DNA of 64,000 nt from Dreissena polymorpha (Eukaryota > Mollusca > Bivalvia > Myida > Dreissenidae): contig NC_068359.1 of NCBI RefSeq assembly GCF_020536995.1, positions 79,497,867 through 79,561,866 of the forward strand, read 5' to 3'. This document shows, in pieces, positions 1 to 11,494 of this stretch. Position 1 is the stretch's first letter, and every line of letters begins with the position of its first letter. A model generated the notes under the pieces. It had not been told where the DNA came from and searched no databases. It was given only the letters and a program-made list of their open reading frames with translations. Both the position numbers and the translations under genes were made by a program.

Positions 1-994
1 CTGTTGATACCTGCACATGGATATTTCATTCCTTATGTGTGTAATTTCCTATCCTTGACATGCATAAGTAATCATGTAAGAAACAATTTGTTTGCAGCTG
101 GTTGTTACTGCATGTGTAATTTCTATTCAAAATGATGGTTTTAATAACATGTGATTCAATGAGAAATGCATTTCTCAACTGAAACATTCCTTAATTTATA
201 TATAAATCATATTTACTATATCATCAGCTCATGCATACATGTTGCTTATTGTTGATGTATTATAAACCAAGAGTATATTATCAATATGTGTTGTTGCTCG
301 AAAATATGTTTTTGTAGCAGGAAGTGCTTTGGGCTCGATTAATCTGAGAACTCAACAAAATATTAATAAAATCCTTCTGTGCCTTTTAGTTCTGAAAACA
401 GAAGTAGCCAGTTGGTATTACACATCTCCTAAACAAGTACAGCACAATGAAACTTAAGGTCCTAAAATCATAAATTTTATAAAATCTTTATATCCACACA
501 AAAAAATTGATGATTGTGGTGCTCAGATTGCAAAACCACCTGTTTGGCAAAAATAATGCAGATGGTTAGATTATGATAAGTGCAAGAAAAAAAGAATAAC
601 TCTGGAGATAATAATTGATATGATAATCATTGCTTGACAGAATCACAATTGACCTAGATATTTATTTATGTAGTGATGTATTTTTCAATGAGTGCCTTAA
701 GATTCCAAAAACATATTGACTTAAAATAAATAATCGCGATGGCGGAAATGACTTATCATTTCATGTTCATGAACCGGTTTTAAAATACTTTGTAGACTTA
801 TCTGCTAGGCGGTGAGGACTTTTAGACCACCTGATAAACTTCAACTATATTTGCCCTAGTTCAGTAATCGACTAAAGATATGCTAACATAATACTGATGA
901 CTGATGAGTCTGTTGTGTCTTATATTCTCAATGCTACTTAAAATATTAAGTCCATTTCAAAGTTTAGACTAATAATAAGCAAATTCGTTAAATT
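1..994. other. gene-free AT-rich stretch
   Basis: I see no open frame with splice signals, no RNA gene and no clear repeat here. Confidence 0.5.
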
Positions 995-1785
995 AATATC
1001 CCCCGCCAAATAAATTTTGATTATTGATAGGTGCAGAACTAACAGAAAAGTTTATTTGAAGGGTTGTACCCTTATCCCACTTATTTAAAAGTTACAGCAT
1101 AAAAAAAAACAACAATTGGCAATAACTCTTATTTAAGACAGTGTAGGGTTATAGATTTTGTGCATGACACCTCTCCTTATGATATCTTAACATCCAGTTA
1201 ATTTCATCTTAAAATTGTGTATAGTATCTGTGATATAGTCCTGAAAATTAACGTCAGACTGTTCATGTCACTTATTCTCATTGACAATTATACACCCATG
1301 AAATTTCATGTTGAAATCTTGTATTAATAGTTTCTGGGATATAGCCCTGAAAAGTTACATCATACAAAAACAACAAAGGGCAATAACTCTTATTTAAGAA
1401 AGTGAAGGGTTATGGTTCTTATGCATGGTTCTATAAATGAGATATAGCCCTGAAAAGTTACATCATAAAAAAACAATAACAAGAAAGGGTAATAACCGTT
1501 ATGTAAGAAAGTATACGGTTATGGTTCTTGTGCATTGATAATTATACACCCATGAAGTTTCATGTTAAAATCTTGTATAGTATCTGAGATATAGCACTAG
1601 TTACATCATACAAAAACAACAAAGTGCAATAACTCTTATTTCAGAAAGCGACGGGTTATGGTTCTTGTGCATGGCACCTCTCTTCAGCTATATTTATACA
1701 CCCATAAAGTTTCATGTTGAAAACTTATATTGAGTTTCTGAGATAAAGCCCTGAAAAGTTTGTGAGTGACTGCACTGACAGACAC
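995..1785. repeat. degenerate tandem repeat of a bivalve-type element
   Basis: Four to five diverged units share the phrases 'gggcaataactcttat', 'ggttatggttcttgtgcat', 'cacccatgaagtttcatgtt' and 'gagatatagccctgaaaagtt'. The run ends in 'gacagacacaccgacgg', a decayed ACGG-type tetranucleotide stretch like that in the pearl-like elements elsewhere in this window. It is probably an old non-autonomous element. Unit borders are approximate. Confidence 0.6.
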
Positions 1786-1786
1786 A

Positions 1787-1866
1787 CCGACGGTACGTTT
1801 AAGTATATTTAGCGTACCGGGGGTACATTAAAGTATACTTAAGAGTACACGGGGTACTTTAAAGCA
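1787..1866. repeat. short GGTAC/AAGTATA tandem repeat
   Basis: About three copies of a unit near 25-35 bases combine a GTAC core with 'ttaaagtata'. It directly abuts the preceding element and may be part of it. No coding potential. Confidence 0.5.
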
Positions 1867-2536
1867 TTACCCGAGCCAAACCGACAATTACCAATCAAGC
1901 TTATTGACAAATAAATAAATGATGATAGTGGTAATTATGATTGTGTGAAATATAATACAATAGTTTTCCTGAGTGTACATGTGAATTAGCTAAAATAATG
2001 ATAAAAACACTGATTGGGATTATACATTTCTGGAATATATATATATAATCTGAAAATATTTTCTTAAATCAATGTTATATCTTTGTATTAAAACACTGAA
2101 ACACTCATGACTGTAAATTAGGCATTACCATATTTCTTTACAACGTAATGCATGTACATCATCGATATATATAACATTTAAAACGAAAATCGTTTTAAAA
2201 TTCAAATGTTTGCATGGTGTTAGAACTACTGTTTTGATATCTTTGTTGTGAACAACGTGTTTAGGTTCAACGTCCGAAAAAAAGATGTCCGAAAATAACT
2301 GCAAGCTGTTAAAACGCGAAATTAAGTTGAATTGAAACAACATTGCGTTAAATATTATTTTTCATCAATCTGACATTTTTCACGGCGACTGATCGGAGAA
2401 ATTTCACGGGGTACTATGAAAATCGTCAGATTTCCGATTTATGTGACAGATCTCACGATCAAACAATATTCACGCTACACCGGTCTATTTCGTTTCCGTA
2501 GAGATAGCTTATGTCGTCCGTTTGAAAGCTTAAATT
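1867..2536. other. gene-free stretch
   Basis: A minus-strand open frame of 72 codons is present, but it has no recognisable domain, no splice context and ordinary AT-rich composition. I do not call a gene. Confidence 0.45.
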
Positions 2537-2752
2537 TGATTGGCTGACGGGTTCAATGGCTTATTCTAAAAATAAATGCTTCTCGAGCAGCATATTGCTG
2601 CTCGAGCAGGGATTTTGCTGCTCGAGCAGCATTTAAATGCTGCTCGACCAGTAAATTGCTGCTCGAGCAGCAATATGCTGCTCGAGCAGCATTAAATGCT
2701 GCTCGAGCAGCATTTTTTTCTGCTCGAGCAGAAGTTAAAGTTTCGACCCCTT
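2537..2752. repeat. CTCGAG palindrome array, left copy
   Basis: Six or more copies of the self-complementary core 'tgctgctcgagcagca' or close variants are spaced about 20-25 bases apart, so the stretch could fold into a chain of hairpins. The array opens with 'gattggct' and 'aaaaataaatgct' and closes with 'gttaaagtttcgacccctt'. The same opening and closing phrases border a second array 560 bases to the right, so the two are direct repeats. Just downstream (2801-2850) a 10-base unit related to 'ggtgcttttc' repeats about four times. Confidence 0.8.
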
Positions 2753-3097
2753 TGGTGCGCCATAAGAAACGATATATTGCATATATATAGAGAGAAATTG
2801 AGTGCTTTTCGGTGCTATTCGGTGCTTTTCGGTGCTTTTCGGTTATTGCATTTTCGCAAAAGTTTTAACAGCCGTTAGACATTTATGATCGATTTTCTTA
2901 TTAAGCGAATGGCAACAATTTTTTGATCGACTAGTTTGCAGCCAAAATATAAAGCACTTACCGCGTGTCAATGTTAAACTTTAAACTGGTCGTCACATAA
3001 ACTTGCAGAAGATGTGAAAAAGGCACCATCATGGCAGCAGCCATTTTTTTCCAAACAAACCAGTTTCGCACCAAAAGGCAAATATAACAAGAGTTCT

Positions 3098-3293
3098 GAT
3101 TGGCTAATGCCATAATCTAAAAATAAATGCTGGTCGAGCAGGATTTTTCTGCACGAGCAGAAAAAATGCTGGTCGAGCAGTAAATTTGCTGCTCGAGCAG
3201 CATTTTGCTGGTCGAGCAGCATTTAAATGCTGCTCGAGCAGCATCTTTTTCTACTCGAGCAGAAGTTAAAGTTTCGACCCCTTTGGTATCCCA
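3098..3293. repeat. CTCGAG palindrome array, right copy
   Basis: Direct repeat of the left array with the same borders. Several cores have drifted to 'ctggtcgagcag', which weakens the palindromes. The 345 bases between the two arrays hold no gene that I can recognise. Confidence 0.8.
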
Positions 3294-3621
3294 TAGTTTC
3301 AGCCGTTTCTTAGCCGTATTCGCATCCTTATATTCGGTGATTGCAACAAACGCTTTGGCTTTCTCTTCAATGTCGTCAAACCTATCCAGATGTTAACATG
3401 ACCATACGAGCAAGTCGTATAATAAACAGCTAGAGAAACTAATGGTTCTGAATGGATATACTACACAGAAAGAAAATTGATATCATAGTAAATTAAAGCG
3501 AACTAAACTGTTACAATTCAGTATACATCGGGAAACTGGTAAAATCACACAGAACAATTATACTGCAATCTCGAGAGTCATTAAATGATAATAAAGAAAG
3601 ATCATACATTCGGAAACTAGC

Positions 3622-3697
3622 CTGCCGTTGGGGGCCCCTTAACAATCGGGGGCCCAAGGCTGCAGCCTTTTTAGCCTAGTGCTTAATCCGGCCCTGC
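3622..3697. repeat. short dispersed repeat fragment (GGGGCCCC / CCGGCCCTG)
   Basis: A GC-rich island in AT-rich DNA reads through 'ggggccccttaacaatc', 'gggggcccaaggctgcagcc' and 'ttaatccggccctg'. This layout resembles fragments commonly dispersed in animal genomes. The family is not identified. Confidence 0.4.
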
Positions 3698-3705
3698 TTT
3701 GAATG

Positions 3706-4130
3706 AGATTTCTAGCGAGGTAAAACTGTTTTTTGTTTACATAGTTTTGAAAACAAAGACCATATAATGGTCAATGCATATCAGTTTGTTGTTGTTGATA
3801 TTTAACCATGTGTCAGTAAAGGGAACGTCAATAGCTTTAATTGCGTGAGTATACACCGATGACATGTACGGATGACAGTACTGGTGAGCAGATTGATGCC
3901 TGGTACATACGCACCATACGTGCAAACACGAAGTCCAGATTACCTAGCTTTCAATTTGGAATGTAATCTAGACCCAACTCTGTGAAATACACAAATAACA
4001 CGTTTTTGTGAAATGTAGCAAATGCACCGAGCGGTCATTTGGGAAGCGGTACACAATTCGTGATCTCGCAGCGATAGAAGACAATACATCTCAAGTTGCC
4101 CTTCGTTGAATTATGACATGTTTTTGAAGA
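3706..4130. other. gene-free stretch
   Basis: No gene or repeat recognised. Confidence 0.4.
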
Positions 4131-4312
4131 TCGCCGTGGCGTCATGGATAAGGCGTCTGACTTGCGACCGGGAGGTCACGAGTTCGATCCCCTATGAGCT
4201 TTCTTTAGATACCAAGTACTGGTTCTGGGCCCCGGAACGGACTCGAGAGCCTTTCAAATAATCATAAGACTTTCGCTTCAATCGTGCTAAATTAATTAAT
4301 AGGTTCAAACTA
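4131..4312 (+). mobile_element. tRNA-derived SINE
   Basis: The head resembles a tRNA with pol III promoter boxes: box A 'tggcgtcatgg' at 4137-4147 and box B 'agttcgatcc' at 4181-4190. The anticodon stem pairs only partly and no 3' acceptor strand follows, so this is not a working tRNA gene. The head is most like tRNA-Arg. The body contains 'ccaagtactggttctgg' and 'ggactcgagagcctttcaaa', and the tail 'aggttcaaactaaat'. Such tRNA-head plus conserved-body elements are common in molluscs. No target duplication could be fixed by eye. Confidence 0.7.
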
Positions 4313-5427
4313 AATATGATATGGCATAGTCGAAATGTTTCAGTCGCATCCGACGAATTTAAAGGTAGGAACTGTTCAAACGTATATAGGTTAAAATGTC
4401 CTATCGGATATACGGTTTAATTTTTAAAACTCGGATCTCAGATCTCGACAGGTTTCAGTATTATTCTCGAAAACAAATACATGGGATATCTAATTAGAAC
4501 TCAATTCAATTAACAGGTGTGTATCATTAAAACAAGGATAGGTTGTCTAAGGCCATATTTGCAATGCTGAAAATAGTATTATTATATAATTGCACCTTTG
4601 TCTTCGAATAGTTTAGAAGCAACTGTTTGAATGTTGGAATATCCGGGGCGTATTGCGTGCTTCAGCTGATGGTGTAGTCATCGTTGGTGCAGAATCAATG
4701 GCATGATTCCAGGGCCCAATATGGATGTCAAAGAAGGATTCAGTATAACCACATTTCAACATCGAAAGCTAAAAGTATATATCATATAAATACTCACACA
4801 CTAGTTCATTAATACACACGTGAATACTATTTAAACACCTGATTACATTTACTTACACTTACTTTGCAAAGGTTTCAGTACATATTGAATATTACGAAAC
4901 AAGTATCGTGTTCCCGACATTGTTTACCACTAATATACATAAATAAATACTTAACAATGAGCACGATATTTGCATAATGCTTTTACATATAATAAAACAC
5001 ATTCATAATGCAAACTGAACTTAAAAAAGAAATGTTTAAACGGTTTTCAGAACAGTATCTGCGTTCATTTTTGCATTACATACCTCACTGTGTTGACATT
5101 AACGTATACAATATTTTTAAATAAACGACGTTGTTTGACATATGTACATATTTAATGAAATCGTACGAAATTGCAATATCTTTTGGTATAACTAAACATA
5201 GTTTAGGAAGACTTTCTCGTCTGGATTTTCATTAAGTTAGGAGTTTTCAGTAAAATACAAGCATAAATGAAATAACTTTCTGTATAATTTCAGACAATTT
5301 CACATGGCCATGTTTATGAAAAAGTTCGAAGTGTGCTCATGTAGACTCCTTTTATGAGTCGTATTTATTTATGTAACTATTCGAAATCGCTTCTGTCTTT
5401 TGAAGTAAACAATTGATAATTCGATTT
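4313..5427. other. gene-free stretch
   Basis: AT-rich DNA with no supported gene. Confidence 0.4.
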
Positions 5428-6612
5428 GTATGCCCCCTTCGAAGAAGAGGGGGTATATTACTTTGCACATGTCGATCTGTCGGTCTGTCGGTCGGTCTGT
5501 CGGTCGGTCCGTCCATCAGGTGGTTTCCGGATGATAACTCAAGAACGCTTGGGGCAAGGATCATGAAACTTCATAGGTACATTGATCATGACTCGCAGAT
5601 GACCCCTATTGATTTTGAGGTGACTAGATCAAAGGTCAAGGTCACGGTGACCCGAAATAGTAAAATGGTTTCCGGATGATAAATCAAGAACGCCTAGGCA
5701 TAGGATCACGAAACTTCGTAGTTAGATTGATAATGGCTGGCAGATGACCCCTTTTGATTTTGAGGTCACTAGGTCAAAGGTCAAGGTCACGGTGACACAA
5801 AATAGTAAAATGGTTTCCGGATGATAACTCAAGAACGCTTTTGCCTAGGATCATGAAACTTCATAGGTACATTGATCATGACTCGCAGATGAACCCTATT
5901 GATTTTCAGATCACTATGTTAAAGGTCAAGGTCACGATGACCCGAAATAGTTAAATGGTTTCCGGATGATAACGCAAGAACGCTTATGCCTAGGATCATG
6001 CAACTTGATAGGTAGATTGATCATGACTGGCAGTTGACCCATTATTGATTTTCAGGTCACTATATCAAAGGTCAAGGTCACGGTGACCTGAAATAGTAAA
6101 ATGGTTTCCGGATGATAACTCAAGAACGCTAATGGCTACGATCATGAAACTTCATAGGTACATTGACCATGACTTGCAGATGACCCCTATTGATTTTGAG
6201 GTCACTAGGTCAAAGGTCAATGTCATGGTGACCTGAAATTGTAAAATGGTTTCCGGATGATAACTAAAGAACGCTAAAGTCTAGGATCATGAAACTTCAT
6301 AGGTACATTGATCATGACTCACAGATGACCGCTATTGATTTTGTGGTCACTAGGTCAAAGGTCAAGGTCAAAGTGACCAGAAATAGTAAAATTGTTTCCG
6401 GATGATAACTGAAGAACGCTTATTCCTAGGAACATGAAACGTGATAGGTAGATTGATCATGACTCGCAGATGACCCCTATTGATTTTCAGGTCACGAGGT
6501 CAAAGGTCAAGGTCACAGTGATAAAAAACAGATTCACATAATGGCTGTCACTACAACGGAGAGCCCATATGGGTGGCATGCATGTTTAACAAATAGCCCT
6601 TGTTAGTTACTT
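5428..6612 (+). mobile_element. pearl-like non-autonomous tandem-array element
   Basis: The element starts with a hairpin of 'cccccttcg' and 'gaggggg', then a CGGT/CTGT tetranucleotide stretch (about 5474-5515). Seven tandem units of about 145 bases follow, each with 'ggtttccggatgataactc', 'gatcatgaaacttcatagg' and 'aggtcaaaggtcaaggtcac'. A closing segment contains the hairpin 'gcccatatgggtgg' and ends 'tagcccttgtt'. Tandem core plus ACGG microsatellite matches the pearl family described in oysters and clams, often linked to Helitron-like rolling-circle elements. That link is inferred here; no helicase gene is present. A 70-88 codon open frame inside is repeat-derived. Confidence 0.75.
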
Positions 6613-6769
6613 TGATGATAAATCTGAAATAAGATACACGGCTTATTTTATTCCTTCACACACACAGACAAAAATTACATAAATTATACGAGTTTCGCAG
6701 AAAGAATCAGAATAATAAACAAAATATAACACTAAAGAATGTAAAAGATTGGTCACAAAACATACAAAG

Positions 6770-6945
6770 GCAACACTTAAATAAATTTTCTGTTTCGTAA
6801 TAGTTGACTTGATTAGTAAGTTTTTTAGTAGCTGTTGTCTTACAATACTATTAAGTCATATAACATAGAAACAAACACTTAAATAAATTGTCTCGTTCAC
6901 AATAGTTGATTTGTTTAGAAAGATTTTTCAGTAGCTGTTGAGAGA
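6770..6945. repeat. local tandem duplication at the 3' end of the dispanin gene
   Basis: Two copies of about 70 bases start near 6770 and 6876 and share 'cacttaaataaatt', 'aatagttga' and 'gtagctgttg'. The right copy includes the last codons and the stop of the dispanin gene; the left copy lies in its 3' untranslated side. Confidence 0.6.
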
Positions 6946-7098
6946 TTTATAGAGTGTATGCTCGAACCAACGAACGAGAGCAATGGTCACGACGTAGGCG
7001 ATGATGCCGATGACGAGACTGGCGATCACTAGGTTCCTTGCAATCGTCGAACTCCGCCTGGCCTCCTGGTACTCATCGCCGCTGGCCTGGCTGGAGGC
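6928..7098 (-). CDS. dispanin terminal coding exon
   Basis: Acceptor 'ttatcccag' precedes codon GCC; 57 codons run to TGA at 6928-6930. The exon encodes the intracellular loop and the second membrane helix (LVIASLVIGIIAYVVTIALV), followed by a short polar C-terminus ending LNSY. Confidence 0.85.
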   Translation of the reverse strand, partial: ASSQASGDEYQEARRSSTIARNLVIASLVIGIIAYVVTIALVRWFEHTLYKSLNSY

Positions 7099-8677
7099 CT
7101 GGGATAATTAAAACAATGTTACCCAGTTTTTACAGAAAACCGGATAGAACAAGTTAGTTTATTTGTTTTAATCTGAACTGTTGCTAATATAAATGTTTCT
7201 ACTTAGTTAACACGAGGTGTATGCTTTTTCTTGGATTTTGAACAATTCTAGCAATGTAAACGAAAAAAGCGGTCATTTGAATTGAACTACACACTAGCGA
7301 TATAATCGTTTATTGCATGTTTATGTATGGTCCATGATGGTTTGGGTAATGATGGTTTGTGTTAAAATGGCGAGGGCTAGGAAACTGCTCTTCCTATATC
7401 AAAACTTGAATGTATCGCTGGAAATAACTTTGTATTGAGCTGTCAAGTAATATGACAATTCAACGTGTTTGCAATTTCCGTGCTTTTCCGTTACATATTA
7501 TGACCAGACCAACGTGGAACTTCCATGTCAGTATGGTTATTCGAATTTTGTAATATTATCATATGCGTGTACATGAAATCTAACACTCCTACGTTACTTA
7601 ACATTACAATTACCATCATCGCGAAGATGATAGCAGCCACGCCAGTTGGGAAGAAACAGAAAAGGCACACGAGGACCGAGGCCACGGTATAGTCCGGGGG
7701 TCGTGGCTGCACCACGACGCCCATGGTCGGGAAAGGCTGAGTTACAATCTGAAAATGTTTATGGAGTTTTCAAGATAGGTATGTTGAACTGTATATGGTT
7801 AATCACAATCGGACATAGTTCGTCACCTAGGCCTAAACCTAACGACAAGAAGTTTTAATATTGTTACTAAATAATGATGTTTTGTAAAAGAAATTTCTGT
7901 ACGCAGGCAAATTTCTCTCAATAGTAAATGAGCATCCGATTACCAACAAGGGAAAACAAGTGAACCAGATGTAAGAAAAATCATTCTTATTTTTTAAAAT
8001 GCACCGTAAAATAATGTCAGTAATGCGATTTAAAAAAAAGCTCTTTGTTAGAAGCTTCTGAAATTGCAAATGATTTGCATCCGTTTGAAGGTGATTTCGT
8101 GATATAACTTTATCAATTGTAACTTACGACTGTTGACTGGTTATGTGTCATAGGAAGACCATACTGCTGGACCCTCGGCATCCCGTACTGCTGGTCGTAG
8201 CCATACCCGGGCTGGGTCTGGGGCGGGGCTTCGTAAGGGGGAGGAACTGAAAGATTGCAACCAAACGCAAACATTGCTTTACTGTCAACTATTTTCGTCA
8301 GCATATACTTCTTAATAAATGCAATCTTTACTAGTTGTTTACCTTTTCTATGATGCAGGCTTAATATTATGATATTCAGAGATGGCAACTAAAAAGCCAA
8401 CAAGAAGGAGAGTTTGAGATGTGTATTACGCCTGACTAGAATATCATATTCGGGCAATCATTACATCAACACAATAAGATTATACTATATCGCTTAAATA
8501 AAAACTTTCTTTACTTGTAGTTTAACGTTCTATGATGCGCGCTCAATATTCCGATTTGTTTATAGAAACACGAAATAGTTTTTGGAAATAGAGGAGTTAA
8601 GATAAATACAAACGCACGTATTAATTACCTCCAGCAGAAAAATCACTTGTTCCGAAAATAGCTCTTATCAAATTCAT
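6928..8677 (-). CDS. CD225/dispanin family two-pass membrane protein (IFITM/PRRT-like)
   Basis: Four coding exons read right to left: 8629-8677, 8128-8246, 7614-7748 and 6928-7098. All junctions have GT-AG signals and matching phase and give 157 residues. Residues about 17-56 are a Pro/Gln/Tyr-rich cytosolic tail starting PPPYEAPPQ. The CD225 signature PRPPDYTVAS begins the first membrane segment, with two cysteines in CLFC that in this family are candidate palmitoylation sites. A polar loop (QASGDEYQEARRSS) and a second membrane segment ending near TIALVRWFEH follow. Family members restrict virus entry (IFITM) or act at synapses and in vesicle traffic (PRRT, SYNDIG); which applies here cannot be told. 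Start chosen at the only ATG of exon 8629-8677, whose phase fits. Two upstream alternative first exons are listed separately. Confidence 0.85.
7614..7748 (-). CDS. dispanin exon with CD225 signature and first membrane segment
   Basis: The 45-codon exon is phase 0 at both ends, with acceptor 'ttttcag' and donor 'gtaattg'. It encodes PPDYTVASVLVCLFCFFPTG, the most diagnostic part of the protein. Confidence 0.85.
8128..8246 (-). CDS. dispanin exon with Pro/Gln/Tyr-rich tail
   Basis: 119 bases, acceptor 'ctttcag', donor 'gtaagtt'. The product is rich in P, Q, Y and G and begins with a PPPY motif, which in other proteins can bind WW-domain ubiquitin ligases such as the NEDD4 group; that role is inferred. 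Confidence 0.8.
8629..8677 (-). CDS. dispanin first coding exon (proximal)
   Basis: ATG at 8677, 49 coding bases, reading MNLIRAIFGTSDFSAG, then donor 'gtaatta' in phase 1. The next exon supplies the two bases needed. No TATA box was identified by eye. Confidence 0.6.
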
Positions 8678-10929
8678 GCCACTACGCGATGGCGGTTTTA
8701 CAATAGTATTGTTAATAATTTTCTTTACCAATGTTCACTTAAAACCATAACTAAATAGCTTTTTTATAGAGAATTCGAATTGATTCGCATTATTAAAATT
8801 AGGCGACGTAACACATCTAAAATATAAAATCCCGGTCTGTAATTGAATGTATTCCCGGCAGGGAGGTAACCGCTGCAAGTATGATAATAATCTGAACGCT
8901 TCGGACAGTGGGCTACGATCGCCGTTATGGCGGCATTGTCCGAGGATTTCCGATTGGTATGATACGATATTAAGATTAAGAATGACCTGTATTTTCAACC
9001 ATGCGATACATTCTAGAAATTATGTACATTGAGCAACTTGTATTGAACCAAAGTTTGTAAACAAAGTTATCAGCAATTTTTAATTGCAAAATAAGCCAAC
9101 GTGTTAATGCCTAAAAGTATTAATCATGATGTGAAAATAGTCCGGATATAAGAAGTATACTTTGATTGAGAAACACTGCGTTGAATACGACATGAAAGAA
9201 GCCAGACAATATAAGCCTTTATTTTAATACATAGTGCCATTTTATATTAACTAGTATGCTATTCTGTTTGTTTTAAACCCCATAGCCAATTTTCATTATA
9301 TGAACTAATATAATTTCTAAAGACATGTAAAGTTCTGAGTTAGTTTAAACTTTTCCCGGATATTGTTGTTTATGTGTCTATGCGTTCTAACACTACAGTT
9401 TGATACGTTTATCCAACATATAAGTTTTAAATATTTTCCTTGTTGTGGGGAAACTGACATCTGTAGACCAGGCTAAGGAATTATATATTAATAATTATTT
9501 TTAGCGAAAAGAGTAACCGGGTGGACAAGGTATTGTTTGATCAGTTTTCAACTTTATGGCTAGATGACCTTCATTCAAGATAGGTCTGAAATTAATAAAC
9601 CCGAATGGTGCATTGGCTAAAAATACAAAAATCACATTAAACATTGGTAGTCTGGTTCCCAGACTAAAACATTAGATGCATATCATTTGAACTGCAATAT
9701 GAATATATTGTAAATTACATGTAAATTACAATAAATTAAAAACTGCCATGATACAAAACATCATCTAAACTTTACATCGAAACGTTTCTCCTTAGTTTAC
9801 GAAGCAGTATAGCATTAATCACATGTCTCTACAAATAAAAGAATCTATTGTGTACATGCCGTAGCGGCCACACTAAATACTACAAAAACAGGCTAGATTG
9901 CACTTTACCGGTACGCAGTTGTTTACCACTATCGACAAAGCAGGGGTTTTGGGGGCGGTAGCCCGCGATACTAAGGAAATATATAGGTGTTGGAAATATA
10001 TCTGTCTTTGATTTAGTATAATCCATATTTGCGTTTATAAGAATAAATACGTTTCTTTGTACTTTGTTTTGTTAATTTTTTATAGAAAGTTCTGTTTTTC
10101 TGCAAAAAAAATCAGATCACTATGATGCTTGCAATATTGAGTCTTTTATGTTTACATTCTACTAACACCTGTACACATTATAACACTTTTTTTTTAAATT
10201 TCATTCCAACAGTATGTTACTAGTATTTCAGTGGCTAATATGTTTTCTTTTCCTATTGAAACGAATGTATTACTCGTACTCTTTTTAATGATATTTCTTG
10301 TAAATGATATCGTTATTTTAAAACTAATAACAACATAGATCGTTTCTTGGAAATCAATTTAAACAAAAAACTAATGCGCTGTGTTCTCTCAGAAACAAAC
10401 GCATGCGCATTTGTTCACGACTTATAAACCACTTGCATAATATCCGGATATGCAATGGTATTTTAACTAAGTTTAATCAATGAATGAAATGAGATGCCAA
10501 TATCCGAAATCGAAACATGTGTAGTTAAACACTGTCTTTAAAATTTGTTGTCTTCCTCAACAGAAAAACCAAAAATGCAGCAACAATAAACAACCAAAAA
10601 AAATTAACATAAAAAATAAAATGTAATGTTCATGTTTCAAAAATTGACAAATATGCGCACTTTGCGATATGAGGCAATCACAAAATGATCAAGCTGTGTA
10701 ATCTACCATGTGTGAATTTAACCGACTAGTGAGTCACACAATTGCGCAGTTATATCCAATCCACGACTGGAGAATTCCCGTTTTAGATCTAATTGTAAAC
10801 GTAACAAATACAGACGGTATAAAGCTCACAATAATTGTAACCCGAATTCTGAAGGGTACAATATTAAAAATCGTAATTGTCTTTAAAACGAATGATAGCA
10901 CAAAAATAACTACCCTAACATATTTCAAA
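8678..10929. other. presumed upstream/intronic DNA of the dispanin gene
   Basis: No coding exon or clear repeat was recognised. If the distal first exons are used, this is intron. Confidence 0.4.
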
Positions 10930-11405
10930 TGATCTGACAATGATAAAGTTTTTAATGTTTCAATATCTATGTTTGGCAATAAGCAAGTGAGTAAATTAAC
11001 ATGTAGAAAACTACTTCGATTAGCCCACAGTCCAAAACAGTAAAATGTTAATGCGTACCTGCTTTATTCGACATGGACATTAAAATAAATGATTAAAATG
11101 TTAATAAAAAATAATGTTCAATCCAAATTTATGCTCAATCAATTTCCTACATAGCTTATTAACGCTCGATGAAACGTTTTGTCCTTGCTGACTTGCCATG
11201 AAAGCTTTTGTGGTAACTGCATGAATTGAATGAACTGGGAGTAACAGCTGTAAATAATAAAGTAAATGTGTTTTGTTCTTTACAGAACTTCCTCGTTGAA
11301 ATATTGTAAGAATGTCTGCGGAAAATTCAGGTGGTGCAGTTAAAGATCCATAAACACTGCCCAATACTATATGCTTTATAAAAACTTCCAATCACAAAAT
11401 TTGGC
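10930..11405 (-). repeat. tandem duplication block A (promoter and mini-exon)
   Basis: Shares with block B, in order: 'atctatgttt', 'acctgct', 'caatccaaat', 'aatgaactggg', 'gtaaataata', and 'acttcctc' followed by 'ttgaaatat'. Similarity is patchy, consistent with an old tandem duplication of about 0.5 kb that includes a putative first exon. Confidence 0.6.
11059..11080 (-). CDS. possible alternative first exon of the dispanin gene (A)
   Basis: Reading right to left, two in-frame ATGs (11080 and 11074) give MSMSNKAG or MSNKAG and end in phase 1 at donor 'gtacgc'. This is the same phase as the proximal first exon, so it could splice to exon 8128-8246. A similar mini-exon lies in a duplicated block 560 bases further on. 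Very short, so transcript evidence is required. Confidence 0.4.
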
Positions 11406-11494
11406 ATATGAAGGTTAATTGTAATAGAGAGACCCTAAAAAAGCAACAATGTTGTAAAAACGTTTAAAAACAATCATACTGTTTTGATAATAAG

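Noticed and set aside
4131-4205. Possible genuine tRNA gene
   Set aside because: The anticodon stem is imperfect, no acceptor 3' strand follows, and a SINE-like body continues downstream.
7491-7613. Extension of the dispanin exon past 7614
   Set aside because: The open frame continues into the intron. The GT donor at 7613 and the following exon at 7098 keep phase and restore the CD225 loop.
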